A stretch of 64,000 bases of DNA from Canna indica (taxonomy: Eukaryota > Streptophyta > Magnoliopsida > Zingiberales > Cannaceae): assembly GCA_034359265.1 (NCBI GenBank), contig CP136890.1, positions 98,915,501-98,979,500 on the forward strand, written 5' to 3'. The notes beneath the pieces were generated by a model, which saw only the letters and a list, made by a program, of their open reading frames with translations, was not told the origin of the DNA and made no database searches. Below are positions 37,283-47,777 of this stretch, one piece after another. The number at the start of each line of letters is the position of its first letter. The first letter of the stretch is position 1. Both the position numbers and the translations under genes were made by a program.

Positions 37283-37582
37283 TGTTGACGACGACAGAAT
37301 TGCACAATTACCTTACTGTTTCTCTTGTAGCGGATTAGTTACAAGCTTGTTGTAGCTCAATAAGCAACCTCGACTTGTGAGGTTATTTCGTAAAACTTAG
37401 ATCTATTTCTGTTTCATAACTGAGTATAAATAGCTAAGCATTTTACTCATTTTGCATCATCTTGAGTATTGTAATTGTTTTTCCAGTTTTAATCAAAGCT
37501 GAGTTCATTCCTCTTTTTTCCGTCCTCTGCTTTCTGGTTGTGTTCCTGAGTGTGAGTGAGTGAATCAAGAGTGATTCCTTCA
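37283..37582 (+). repeat. 5' LTR of Copia element 1
   Basis: It begins TGTTGACGAC and ends TTCA, two bases before the primer-binding site. A TATA box TATAAATA lies at 37425-37432, where an LTR promoter is expected. No matching 3' LTR was found in the window. The left limit is chosen from the TG terminus and is approximate. Confidence 0.65.
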
Positions 37583-37584
37583 GT

Positions 37585-37596
37585 TGGTATCAGAGC
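37585..37596 (+). promoter_or_regulatory. Primer-binding site of Copia element 1 (initiator tRNA-Met)
   Basis: TGGTATCAGAGC is complementary to the 3' end of plant initiator tRNA-Met and lies 2 bp after the LTR end. Confidence 0.9.
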
Positions 37597-37620
37597 AAGG
37601 TGCGGTGGCGCTGCAGAATC

Positions 37621-38520
37621 ATGGCCCAGACCACCACAGGAAGCGGGATGCCGGGAATACCAGTTTTCGATGGATCCGGGTATGAACTCTGGTCTCAAAA
37701 AATGGAGAATTATTTCATTTCGCAAGATCTATGGGAGATCGTTGAAGAAGGATATGTTCCGGAGGGGATGACAATAAGTCGATTGAAGGAGCTTAGAAAA
37801 CGAGATGCTAAAGCTATCTTCTGCATCCAACAAGGGATCGCAGATAAGATAGGTACTCGTTTGGGAAGGATCTCATCCGCCAAGTCTGCTTGGGATGCCT
37901 TGAAGAGTCGATATGAAGGGACTTCAAGAGTGAAGGAAGTCAAACTACAAACTCTTAGGGGGATGTTTGAAAGTTCATTCATTAAGGAAGATGAAGATAT
38001 AATGACCTTTGCTTCTGGTGTGGTTGAATTAGCAAATCAGATCCGGAATTATGGTGAAGAGTTGGAAGAACTCGGAATAGTACAGAAGATTCTGAGAAGT
38101 TTGCCCCAAAAGTTCGATCATGTAGTTACGACAATTGAGGAAGGGAGAAATATAAAAGCAATGACCAGTAAGGATCTGATAGGATCCTTACTGTCACATG
38201 AAGACAGAATGAAGAGATTTGAATCAAATAATTCTAAAGGTATAACATTCTACATGAGATCTGAAAAAAAATCTAGTTACAAAACAAATAGATGGAAAAA
38301 AGGTGAATCATCAAGAGACAATGAGATGAAGTCAGATTCAAAAACAGAAGAAGGAGAGAAGAAAAAACGTATTCAATGTTTCTATTGCAACAAACATGGG
38401 CATATTGAAAGATTCTGTCGGCTGAAACAGAGACATGAACAAGAGAAATTGCAAGCTAATTTGCTGAAGAACAGTCTGATAATGAAGAGGATGAGAAGGT
38501 TCATTTGCTGGCTAAACTAA
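37621..38520 (+). pseudogene. Copia element 1 gag (frameshifted)
   Basis: Retrotransposon nucleocapsid. It starts at the ATG at 37621 (MAQTTTGSGMPGIPVF), contains a UBN2-type gag domain with LWEIVEEGY and WDALKSRYEG, and a CCHC zinc knuckle CFYCNKHGHIERFC from 38377. Near 38460 the frame shifts (consistent with loss of one base), which produces a premature stop at 38518. Downstream coding similarity continues in another frame up to the CACTA insertion. Confidence 0.9.
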
Positions 38521-38552
38521 ATGATGAACAGAATTGTGAAGGTTGGTACATT

Positions 38553-40524
38553 CACTACAAGAAAATTTAGATTTATCGACCACAACTTCCGACGAGAAGA
38601 TGTTGTCGAAAATTTTCGTTATATTTTCGACGACCCATAGTGTCGGAAAGAGTTACCGACAAAACTTTTCGACCAAAATGTGTCGAAAAATTATCATATT
38701 ATTATCGATGAATTTTCGTCGAAAATTTGGTCGAAAATAATTTTCGGCAAACTTTGTGGTGGCAAGTTCGTCGAAAATATTAATGACATATTTTTATACT
38801 GAACTTATCGACCACAATTTCCGACGAAAATCCATCGTCGAAAATTTTCGTTAAAGTTCCGACAACTTTCGGCATCAAAAAAAATTACCGACGAAATATT
38901 AGATTTATCGACCACAACTTTCGACAAGAAGATGTTGTCGAAAATTTTCGTTAAATTTCCGACGACTTTTTGCGTCGAAAAGAGTTACCGACAAAAATTT
39001 TCGATCAAAATGAGTCAAAAAATTATAAATAATTTTTCATTTTTTTAAAAAAAAACTTATAGATAATTTTGAAATTTTTATTCCCCCCCTACCCACTTAT
39101 AGAATAACTATATTCCAGGCAGGAATCTCCCGCCTCCTGCTTTTTTATATGTAAATAAATAAATATATTTTATATTTAATTATATTTCTTCTTCACTTCT
39201 TCTTCGCTTCTACTTCTTCTTCTTCTCGTCGGAGTGCTTCACTGCTTCACTCCACTGCATCAAAAGCCAACCCGAACCTCTACAAGAACTCCATACGCGC
39301 ACTCTGCAACGCTAACATCTCCGAAGGCTTCAATCCCAAGAAGGATGTCAGCATCCCGGAGATCAACCTCTACACCGGCAACATCCCCAGCCAGCTCCTC
39401 TCTGCCCACCTCCCCAGCTTCCCATCCCGCCCCTACCTCGCCTTTTTCGCCGGCGGCTTCCACGACCCCATCCGTCACCACCTCCTCTACCATTGGGAGG
39501 GCCGGGACGCCGACATGCCGGTCTTCGAGTACCTCCCCAAGGACCTCGACTACTACTCCTTCATGCTCCAGTCCCCCTTCTGCCTCTGCCCGAGCGGGTT
39601 CGAGGTGGCGAGCCCCAGGATCGTGGAGGCCATCTACGCCGAGTGCGTGCCGGTGATCTTGTCGGAGGGGTACGTGCTGCCGTTTAGCAATGTGTTGCGG
39701 TGGGAGGCGTTCTCGGTGGCGGTGAAGGTGGAGGAGGTGTCGAGGCTGAGGCAGATATTGGAAGGGGTGTCGAAGGAGGAGATGAGGAAATTGAGGGAGA
39801 GGCTGAAGGCGGTGAAGAAGCATTTCGTGTTGAACCAGCCGACGAAAAGGTTGGATGTGTTTCATATGATACTGCACTCGGTCTGGTTGAGAAGGCTCAA
39901 CATAAAGCTTGTATAAAAATAAATAACATCATTTTTATTTTCTTCTTGAGATGAGTGGTTTTAGATTCTTGTAAAATATTGTAACTTTTATTGTATGCAG
40001 CTCGCAGAATAGATCAGAATTTTGTTGATTACAAAAATAATAATGTTTAATTTTTGACATCCTATAATGACAACATGCATGTGAAATAAATAAATCATTT
40101 GAAATATAATAGGATGTATTTTTAACTAATTTAATATGAATCTATTAGCCCGATTTATTAGCTTTTTTTAAAAAAAAAAACTTAGAGTTTCCGACGAAAT
40201 TCCGACGAAATGTTGTCAGTAATTACCGACCACAATTTTCGACAGCACTTGTAGTCGGTAATTATCGAGGAGCAACCGACAAAACTTTTCTCAGTAGTTA
40301 CCGAGGAACTACCAACAATTTTTCGATTAAAACGTTGGTCGGTAATTATCGACAATATTTTTTATCGATAAACTATCGGTACTTGTTTCGACCAAGGTTT
40401 TACCGACACAAATATTAGCCTTGGTAACCAGTCGAAATTTGGTCGGTAAATCAATGTTTCCGACCAACTTTCGACCACCTTTCGACTACAATGGCCGTCG
40501 AAAATCATCATATTTCTTGTAGTG
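38553..40524. mobile_element. Non-autonomous CACTA (En/Spm) transposon carrying a host gene fragment
   Basis: A 1972-bp element with perfect CACTA-type ends: CACTACAAGAAA at 38553-38564 and TTTCTTGTAGTG at 40513-40524. It is flanked by a 3-bp duplication ATT (38550-38552, 40525-40527), the length CACTA elements produce. Subterminal regions are packed with short repeats in both orientations (CGACCACAA, TTCCGACGA, TCGAAAATTTTCG), as expected for transposase-binding arrays. No transposase gene is present. The interior holds a GC-rich glycosyltransferase fragment. The insertion interrupts the protease region of Copia element 1 at a codon boundary. Confidence 0.95.
39263..39916 (+). pseudogene. 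Captured GT47 (exostosin-like) glycosyltransferase 3' fragment
   Basis: An uninterrupted 217-codon frame begins abruptly with KANPNLYKNSIRALCN and ends at a TAA stop. It matches the C-terminal part of plant exostosin-family (GT47) glycosyltransferases, Golgi enzymes of cell-wall polysaccharide synthesis. Visible motifs are EGFNPKKDVSIPEINLY, RPYLAFFAGG, FCLCPSGFEVASPRIVEAI and ECVPVILSEGYVLPF, which form the nucleotide-sugar-binding part of the domain. The N-terminal membrane anchor and first half are absent. GC content is far above the surrounding CACTA sequence, so this is a transduced piece of a host gene, probably its last exon. There are no internal stops, so capture may be recent. The first in-frame ATG is at 39515. 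Confidence 0.88.
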
Positions 40525-41775
40525 ATTGATTCCGGGTGTAGCAACCATATCACTGGAATAGCCGACTTGTTCATATCCATTGATGAGACAAGATCTACTT
40601 CAATAAGACTAGGTGATGGAACTGTTAGAAAGGCAAAGGGAATGGGTGATCTTAAGTTCATCACAAATAAAGGTGAAGTTATCATAAAAAATATGCTGTA
40701 TGTTCCTGAACTTGAATCTAATCTTCTAAGTATTGGTCAGTTACTTAGAGATGGTTTTAGAATACAATTTGCTGAAAATGAATGTCAAATCTTTACCAAA
40801 GATAAAGAAGAAGCAGTACTCACTGTTACTATGGCTACTAACAACTTGTTTTTCTTGAAGAATTATGAGTTTGCCTTGAAGGTATCAAGCACAGTGAATA
40901 CCAAATTATGGCATAACAGATATGGTCATTTGAATTTGATTAAGCTCAGAGAGATGGCAGTGAAGGAAATTGTAGAAGGATTACCACATCTAGCTGAAAA
41001 TGATAATGACATATGTGAAGATTGTGCAGCTGGTAAGCAGGCCAGATTACCATTTCCCAAAGGTCAAGCACATCGAGCTACTTCGCCTTTGGAACTGGTA
41101 CACACTGACTTGTGTGGACCAATGGAGGTGCAATCAAACTCGGGCTACAAATATTTCATGAATGGTGTAGCTGAGCGCAAGAATAGAAGCTTAGTAGAGA
41201 TGACTAGATGCATGTTGAAGAAAAGTCAGCTGTCAAAAGAAATGTGGGCTGAAGGAGTGAATACTGCAGCTTACTTACTAAACAGATTTGCTACTAAGGC
41301 ATTGCAGGAGAAGACACCTTATGAAGCTTGGTTTGGACATAAACGTACCAAATGTCAATCATTTCAAAGTATTCGGCTCTCTTGCTTATTGTCATGTGCC
41401 TAAAGAAAAGAGGAAGAAACTTGACTGCAAAAGCAAAACTCTGGTAATGATAGGATATAGTAGCCAAACAAAAGGATATAGACTGTTCAATCCAGAGACT
41501 AAAGAGGTATCTATCAGTCGTGATGTTCACTTTAATGAAGAAAAAATTTGGACTCAAATTGATCAGTTGGAAGGAAAGGCTGATAAGATAAAGGAGAGTT
41601 TTAGAATTCAGAATGTAAACTTGGAAGAGCAAATAGAAAATGATGAAGAAGTGCCTCTTGAAGAAAACCAAAATTCAAGTTCTGAGGAGATACCTGAATT
41701 GGTCCATTGTGAATCTGAATCAAGCTCTCCACCAAGAAGATACAAGAGTTTAACTGAGTTGTACAACAGTACTCA
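40525..41775 (+). pseudogene. Copia element 1 protease-integrase region (deleted and frameshifted)
   Basis: Directly after the CACTA element the frame reads IDSGCSNHITG; the aspartic protease D-S-G is at 40528-40536. The GAG-pre-integrase/zinc-binding segment follows (LWHNRYGHLNLIKL … CEDCAAGKQARLPF). The integrase core keeps its first catalytic Asp (HTDLCGP) and the Glu (NGVAERKNR). The segment between YKYFM and NGVAERKN near 41160, which should hold the second Asp, is deleted. A frameshift near 41350 moves the rest (KVFGSLAYCHVPKEKR … SELVH) to another frame. The region stops at the TRIM array. No reverse transcriptase is present. Confidence 0.9.
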
Positions 41776-43279
41776 TGTAATACCCTGGTTTAGTCCCACA
41801 TCGGGAGTATATTGGATGTGGTGTTGCCTTATAAGGCTTGATGGGTGTGCTACCATCAACTTCAGCTTAAGCATTTTAATTAGACCAATAGGTTGGTCTA
41901 TGAAGTTGATGTGTGTCAGTTATCTCATCAAGCGGGTTGTAACAAATAGTATCAGAGCAAGACCTAGTCCTAAGCATGGTGAGGGAGCCTATGTGAGAAA
42001 GGGCTGCCCGGGTGAAGGGGTGGAGCCGCTACTAGGCTAGGCCTCACATGCTGCCGACTTGGGTGTGATTCTGGGCTATGTGTTAGACTCGAGTTGGGTC
42101 TTGACGAGGACGTCAAGACATAAGTAGGGGAGATTGTAATACCCCGGTTTAGTCCCACATCGGGAGTATGTTGGATGTGGTGTTGGCTTATAAGGCGTGA
42201 TGAGTGTGCTACCATCAACTCTAGCTTAAGCATTAGGCAAGTGATTAAGGCCTATGAAGTTGGTAGGTGTTGGTGCTATGTGTGGATGATTTGGTGTTAT
42301 GTGATAACTTGACTTGGGTCTTGATAGTGAGATCAAAACTCAAGTGGGATGATTAAACTTCAGCTTAAGCATTTTAATTGGGCCAATAGGTTGGCCTATG
42401 AAGTTGGTGGATCAGTTATCCCATCAAGCGGGTTGTAACAAATGGTATCAGAGCAAAACCTAGTTCTAGGCATGGTGAGGGAGCCTATGTGAGAAAGGGC
42501 TGCCCAGGTGATGGGGTGGAGCCGCTACTAGGCTAGGCCTCACATGCCGACAACTTGGGTGTGATTCTGGGCTATGTGTTAGACTCGAGTTGGGTCTTGA
42601 CGAGGACGTCAAGACATAAGTGGAGGAGATTGTAATACCCCGGTTTAGTCCCACATCGGGAGTATATTGGATGTGGTGTTGCCTTATAAGGCTTGATGGG
42701 TATGCTACCATCAACTTCAGCTTAAGCATTTTAATTAGGCCAATAGGTTGGTCTATGAAGTTGATGGGTCAGTTATCCCATTAAGCGGGTTATAACAAAA
42801 TGGTATCAGAGCAAGACCTAGTTCTAGGCATGGTGAGGGAGCCTATGTGAGAAAGGGCTGCCCAGGTGATGGGGTGGAGCCGCTACTAGGCTAGGCCTCA
42901 CATGCCGACAACTTGGGTGTGATTCTGGGCTATGTGTTAGACTCGAGTTGGGTCTTGACGAGGACGTCAAGACATAAGTGGGGGAGATCGTAATACCCCG
43001 GTTTAGTCCCACATCGGGAGTATATTGGATGTGGTGTTGCCTTATAAGACTTGATGGGTGTGCTACCATCAACTTCAGCTTAAGCATTTTAATTAGACCA
43101 ATAGGTTGGTCTATGAAGTTGATGTGTATCAGTTATCTCATCAAGCGGGTTGTAACAAATGGTATTAGAGCAAGACCTAGTCCTAAGCATGATGAGGGAG
43201 CCTATGTGAGAAAGGGCTACCCGGGTGAAGGGGTGGAGCCGCTACTAGGCTAGGCCTCACATGCTGCCGACTTGGGTGT
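41776..43279 (+). mobile_element. Tandem array of a TRIM (miniature LTR retrotransposon), four LTRs
   Basis: LTRs start TGTAATACCCCGGTTTAGTC and end GGTTGTAACA: 41776-41944, 42135-42440, 42631-42797 and 42989-43157. Each is followed 2-3 bp later by TGGTATCAGAGC or a one-base variant (41947, 42443, 42801, 43160), the initiator-tRNA-Met primer site. Internal segments of about 190 bp end in a purine tract (agtrggggaga/tggaggaga). No coding capacity. This is LTR-internal-LTR-internal-LTR-internal-LTR plus a truncated fourth internal segment that ends where Copia element 1 resumes. Units 1 and 4 share variants (cctaagcat, cgggtgaag) absent from units 2 and 3. Confidence 0.9.
42135..42440 (+). repeat. 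Chimeric TRIM LTR (second in array)
   Basis: This LTR is 306 bp instead of about 168. After cttaagcatt an extra ~137 bp is inserted. It resembles a diverged internal 3' part (gctatgtgtggatg … cttgacttgggtcttgatag … caagtgggatgatt) and then rejoins the LTR at cttcagcttaagcatttt. Confidence 0.85.
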
Positions 43280-43603
43280 AAAGAAGCAATAGATGAAGAT
43301 AAGGAGCAGAGACAAGCCCCCTCAAGACCTAGAGCTAATCATAACTCAAAAATTCATAGTTGTGATCACTATCTTGTTCATCGAGGACTCTTTGTTTGGG
43401 AAGATTACATTCATAGGCACACACTTGACTCATATATATTTTCGATCAATATGGCTGGTTTATTTTCTTCCTTGATATGAAAATAAACCAACTAATTAAT
43501 TTTCCATCAATATAGTTATAGAATTGACTCTACTTAATTTCAGATGAGTATATAAGTTAATTAAATGGTTGGCTGATTGAACATAATGAGAGAGAGTTCA
43601 TAG
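43280..43603 (+). pseudogene. Tail of Copia element 1 remnant and flank
   Basis: Immediately after the TRIM array the sequence reads CKEAIDEDKEQ, resembling the segment just before Copia reverse transcriptase. Similarity then stops. The rest is AT-rich without a recognisable domain, and no 3' LTR for element 1 is present. The boundary with non-transposon DNA cannot be fixed. Confidence 0.5.
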
Positions 43604-43608
43604 GCACA

Positions 43609-44040
43609 TATTAATGCCAATACTGCTATCAATAATCGCAACAAGACAGTGGCCCTTGATATATGGCCACGATGAGTACATCTCCAACCTTTGGCCACGA
43701 TGATTGCGTACTGAGTCTCCAGCCTCTGCTCATGCAAAGGACATAACAACCCTCATGGCCACGTCAGCCACTCACAATGAGAGGACATGCATTTCCTCCT
43801 CTTAGTTTTATTCTTGTAACAAATAGATGCTTTACAAACTTGTATATATACATGATATGGGAATAAGAAAAGAAGAGCCTTCTTCTTTATTCATTACTTC
43901 CCATCTTATTCACTCTTCTCCTCTTCTCTGTTCAGTCTTCTCCTCTCCTTTGTTCCACTCTACAAGACTCATCAAGGAATTGATTTATCTGTTGCATACG
44001 AGACCTCAACATTTCCTCCACATGGATTGAAAACTTCACA
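43609..44040 (+). repeat. 5' LTR of Copia element 2
   Basis: 432 bp, TATTAATGCC … AACTTCACA. It contains two segments missing from the 3' LTR: about 28 bp around gtacatctccaacctttggcc and about 40 bp around ccactctacaagactcatc. A TATA-like tgtatatatacatg lies at 43842-43855. Confidence 0.9.
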
Positions 44041-44147
44041 TGGTATCAGAGTTGCTTTTGCTCTAACGAGCTCGTTTCCTTTTTTCTTCTCCGTCTTTCT
44101 TCTTTTTCAAGCTTTCCGAGTTATCCTTCTTCTTTTTCCCTTCTCTT

Positions 44148-44279
44148 ATGGCTACAAATCAGAACTCTTCAAATACATCTGATTCTCCCGGACATGGTGT
44201 TACCAATCCATTATATCCGGGAAATCAATTTGTTTCAATCAATCCAATAGCTCAACTTCCCATTAAATTCTCCATTTTT
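44148..44279 (+). pseudogene. Copia element 2 gag, truncated start
   Basis: ATG at 44148, MATNQNSSNTSDSPGHG, then NPLYPGNQFVSINPIAQLPI, the conserved N-terminus of many plant Copia gag proteins. It is cut off after about 44 codons by the Gypsy element. Confidence 0.8.
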
Positions 44280-44461
44280 CGCACGAACATTTTTCGCCCA
44301 AACAGTTAGTCCATGACAGTTGGTATCAGAGCGAGGCAAGCTCGCAAAGCTTTGGTGCAAGCAATCGACGCAAACCGTCACCAGACTCGTGCCTTCGTCG
44401 TTTGAGACAAACGACGTTGGGGCACTCGGCAATCTCGCATGAGAGATTTTCGTGACCAATC

Positions 44462-46323
44462 ATGGGTCGCAAGACAATCGGTGAAACGAGTGACGTCGTC
44501 GATGCGATGACGACCATTTCGGAGGAAGCGTTGGTGGAAGAGCCAACGCGAACACAACAAGTGGGACAGACCAGAACGACTGTCCAACGAGTTGGAGAAT
44601 TGGAGAGAATTTGTGATGTTCACGTGGCCGGCATGGCCCTAGTCGACAAGATAGCCGACGCGCAAGAAAACTTAGAGTCAAGGCTAGAGGCACTCCATGA
44701 TGACACTCAAGATGTAGTCAAGCATCTGCAAGATGAGATTGCGGAGCTAAAGGCTACAGTCAAATTTCTTATCCGAGAGAGATACTCGGGTGGTGGCAGT
44801 TCATGGCAGAATGAGACGCCACAACACCACCTCAGAGCACCCGAACCAAAGCCTTACAATGGGGCTCGGGTGCCAAAGCGGTGGAAAACTTTCTCTTCGA
44901 CTTAGAGCAGTACTTCAAGGTCACGACGACGGTTGATGATGATATGAAAGTGTCCGTTGCAACCATGTATCTGTCTGAAGATGCAAAACTTTGGTGGCGG
45001 ACCAAGTATGATGAAATTCAGAAGGGGCAAACCAAGATTAACACTTGGGATGAACTCGAGCGTGAACTGAAAGCACAATTCTTCCCCGAGAATGTGGAGT
45101 TTATCGCCCGACGAAAGTTACGTCAACTCCGTCAAGACAATTCGGTTCGGGAGTATGTGAAGAAGTTCTCGACTATCATGTTGGACATTTCAGATATGGC
45201 CGAGACTGATCAACTGTTTACCTTCCTGGAAGGACTGCAGCCGTGGGCACAACAGGAACTCTCCAGGAGGAATATTCCGAGTTTGTCGGAAGCAAAGATC
45301 GCAGCAGAATGACTCTCCGACTATAGCCCAGAGGAGAATACGGCTAAGGTGGCACCTTACAAGCCGAGATTTTGGGGATCCAACAACTCCGATGGCTATA
45401 GTTCTGAGGGGAATATGACTAAAGCGACACCCTCCAAACCAAGGTATTGGGGGGCCGACAACTCTCAAGGCAAAGGATTTGTAGATGACACAAGGTGGAG
45501 GAATTATACCCACAGACCATACATCCCGAGAGAACATCCTCAAAGGGGGTCCCCTCCGAGAGGGAACCATTCGATAGTTTTGCCTACTTGTGCATTGTGT
45601 AAAGGGTCTCACTCAGCCCAAGGATGTCCAGAACGACAAGCCTTGAGCGCCCTGATAGCAAAGACCGTGGTGGAGACAATGTTCAACGTCTCAGTGAAGA
45701 AAGATAAGGGCAAAGAAAAAGCAGTTGCCCTAACGAGCCACAGTGGGGGGTCATCGAGCGACCACTCCAACGAAGATGAGTACAATAGAAGAGCTAACAT
45801 GGGAGCAGTACGACTGCTCAATGCTCTCAAGACTCAAGTGGGGGAGCGAAAGCCCACGACAAATCGTCCAGAAGCGACGAATGAGCTGATGTTCATCGAC
45901 ATCAAGCTGAATGGTAGAACCACCCGAGCGATGGTAGACTCGGGAGCAACTCATAATTTTATTGCCATAGAGGAGGCAAAGCGAATTGGACTCCAACTAG
46001 GAAGAAGTTCGAGTCATGTCAAAGCAGTGAATTCTGAAACACGAATGATTGACGGCATCGCAAGAGACGTTCCGTTGAAAGTTGGAGGATGGAAAGGACA
46101 GATCAACCTGATGGTCGTGCCCCTCGATGACTATCAAGTCATTCTAGGGATAGAGTTCCTCAAAGCGGCAAAGGTGGTACCCATGCCCTTCCTCGACACG
46201 ATATGCTTGATGGGGGAGGACAACCCCAGTATCGTTCCAACAGTGCGTTCAGCACCAAGAAGCCAGAACAAACTCCTTTCTGCCATACAAGTGAAGGAAG
46301 GAGTCCAACAAGTGTGCGCATGA
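44462..46323 (+). pseudogene. Gypsy gag-protease reading frame (broken)
   Basis: ATG at 44462, MGRKTIGETSDVVDAM. A coiled-coil-like region with ENLESRLEALHDDTQDVV is followed by a retrotransposon gag domain (LYLSEDAKLWWRTKY-like at about 44970 and AQFFPENVEFIARRKLRQL at about 45080), a zinc knuckle CALCKGSHSAQGC (about 45590) and an aspartic protease with VDSGATHNFI (about 45935). A frameshift near 44870 and an in-frame TGA at 45310 break the frame; the frame after the TGA is open to 46323. Confidence 0.88.
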
Positions 46324-46450
46324 CAGATGGCCTCTAAATGGCCTCTAAGTCGCAATATTTCTGCGCAGAGCAAATGGCTCATAAGACGCAAGGATTGTGC
46401 GCATGGCAGATGGCCTCTAAGTCGTAATATTTCCGTGCAGAGCAGATGAC
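46310..46450 (+). repeat. Local duplication in the Gypsy element
   Basis: The motif gcgcatgrcagatggcctctaa (about 46315 and 46400) and the following taagtcgyaatatttc and gcagagcaratg segments occur twice with about 85-bp spacing, directly after the protease frame, where the rest of pol is missing. Confidence 0.75.
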
Positions 46451-46733
46451 TCGTAAGGCACCCGCGCAGCGCAAACCCACAGCAGGGATCGGGGAGCAAG
46501 CCCCATATCGACCTCCATACATAAGGGTCCCACCAAAGTTGGCGGACTTCGCAGTTGGAGGCACTTACAAGCAAGAAGGACATTCCACCGCTTTCATGAG
46601 TCGGATGCCGAACGACACGGAGCAACGGTACCTAGTCCGCAAGATGAAGAAATGGAAGATCAAGACTCAAGAGCTCTCCAACGCCTTCAAGAAGCAAGTC
46701 GACGAGGGCGTCGACTTCGTAAGTGGGGGAGAA

Positions 46734-47262
46734 TGTTAGGGACCTTCGGGGTTGTCAAGTCCTGTATGTGTCATGACGGTCCCTAACGTGCATTATAAAT
46801 ATTGCATCATGAGCATCCATGTAAATATGCATTGTAAAATGCGTCCGCGCACCGCCCACCGCTCTTGCTCACGCCTAGGCAAACAGCCTCGTTTGCCTAG
46901 GCGTGGCATGGACGGTGGGGGTGTGCGAACATAGGAATTTTGTCATGCTCCTCGTGCTTTTGAGAACCTTGGAGGTGGCACTTGGGGGTTAGGCTCCACA
47001 AGTATAGTACCCAGGTATAGCCTGGGCACACTCTAGTCTTTCGTTCTAGCTTTCGTTCAAACATTTTCCAGCATTTTCATCTATTTGGCCATTTGGCCCA
47101 ACAACGTTTTTGCGTCCAAGCACACAGAGGTTCCGACCCACGCGAAGTGGGAGCCCGCGACTTTTTGACATTGGCCAAGCAGATTGGCTTAAGGCTGATT
47201 CCTCGCTCGGAAAGCGAGGAAGCCGCACGGACATTTTCCGCCCAAATAGTTAGTCAGTGACA
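46734..47262 (+). repeat. 3' LTR of the Gypsy element
   Basis: 529 bp, TGTTAGGGACCTTCGGGG … TTAGTCAGTGACA, beginning right after the purine tract. It contains a TATA box TATAAATA at 46794-46801. Confidence 0.9.
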
Positions 47263-47777
47263 GATGTTACATTCCCAAAGGCTCCTTTGGACCTGGTCGC
47301 CTATTCGGATTCCGATTAGGGTGGTGATCTCAATGATAGATGCTCTACCGGAGCCTTCATACTCTTCCTTGGTGGAGCAGCTATCAATTGGTCCACAAAG
47401 AAGCAACAGTCTGTTGCTCGTTCCTCCACTGAGGCTGAATACAAAGCCCTCGCAAATGCTACAGCCGAGATAAATTGGGTTTCAAATTTGCTTCAGGAAC
47501 TAGACTTCTTCTGCCCCTTCACTCCTGTTGTTTATTGCGACAACTTAAGCACCACGACATTTGCTCAAAATCCAGTTCTTCATAGTCGAATGAAGCATAT
47601 AGCTCTCAACTTTCATTTCGTTAGGGATCAAGTACAGGACACCAGGCTTTGCATCAAGTTTATTCCATCTTCCCATCAATTAGCTGATTTGTTAACAAAA
47701 GTTGTCTCTCCATCTGTTTTCTTATCTCATCGACACAAGATAGGCGTCAACTACTCTCCGTCTATCTTGAGGGGGCG
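47263..47777 (+). pseudogene. Copia element 2 RNase H and 3' end
   Basis: The frame reads SDSD, then a TAG in the position normally held by Trp, then GGDLNDRCSTGAF, WSTKKQQSVARSSTEAEYKA, CDNLSTTTFAQNP and HSRMKHIALNFHFVRDQV, the C-terminal RNase H of Copia reverse transcriptases. The in-frame TAG disables it. It ends next to the purine tract and 3' LTR. Confidence 0.9.

Larger units (their letters stand above)
44280..47262 (+). mobile_element. Non-autonomous Ty3/Gypsy element (gag-protease only)
   Basis: A 39-bp remnant of the 5' LTR end (44280-44318) matches the end of the 3' LTR (46734-47262). The primer site TGGTATCAGAGC begins at 44321. After gag and protease the coding region stops at 46323 and goes directly to a short 3' segment, a purine tract agtgggggaga (46722-46732) and the 3' LTR. 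Reverse transcriptase, RNase H and integrase are absent. It is nested in Copia element 2 without a visible target duplication, because the 5' end is deleted. Confidence 0.88.

Noticed and set aside
39260..39877. Antisense 205-codon frame rich in His/Leu/Glu/Val
   Set aside because: Shadow of the GT47 fragment; composition follows from complementing GC-rich codons.
41776..43279. CRISPR-like repeat array
   Set aside because: Repeats are LTRs with primer sites and purine tracts, in a plant nuclear context.
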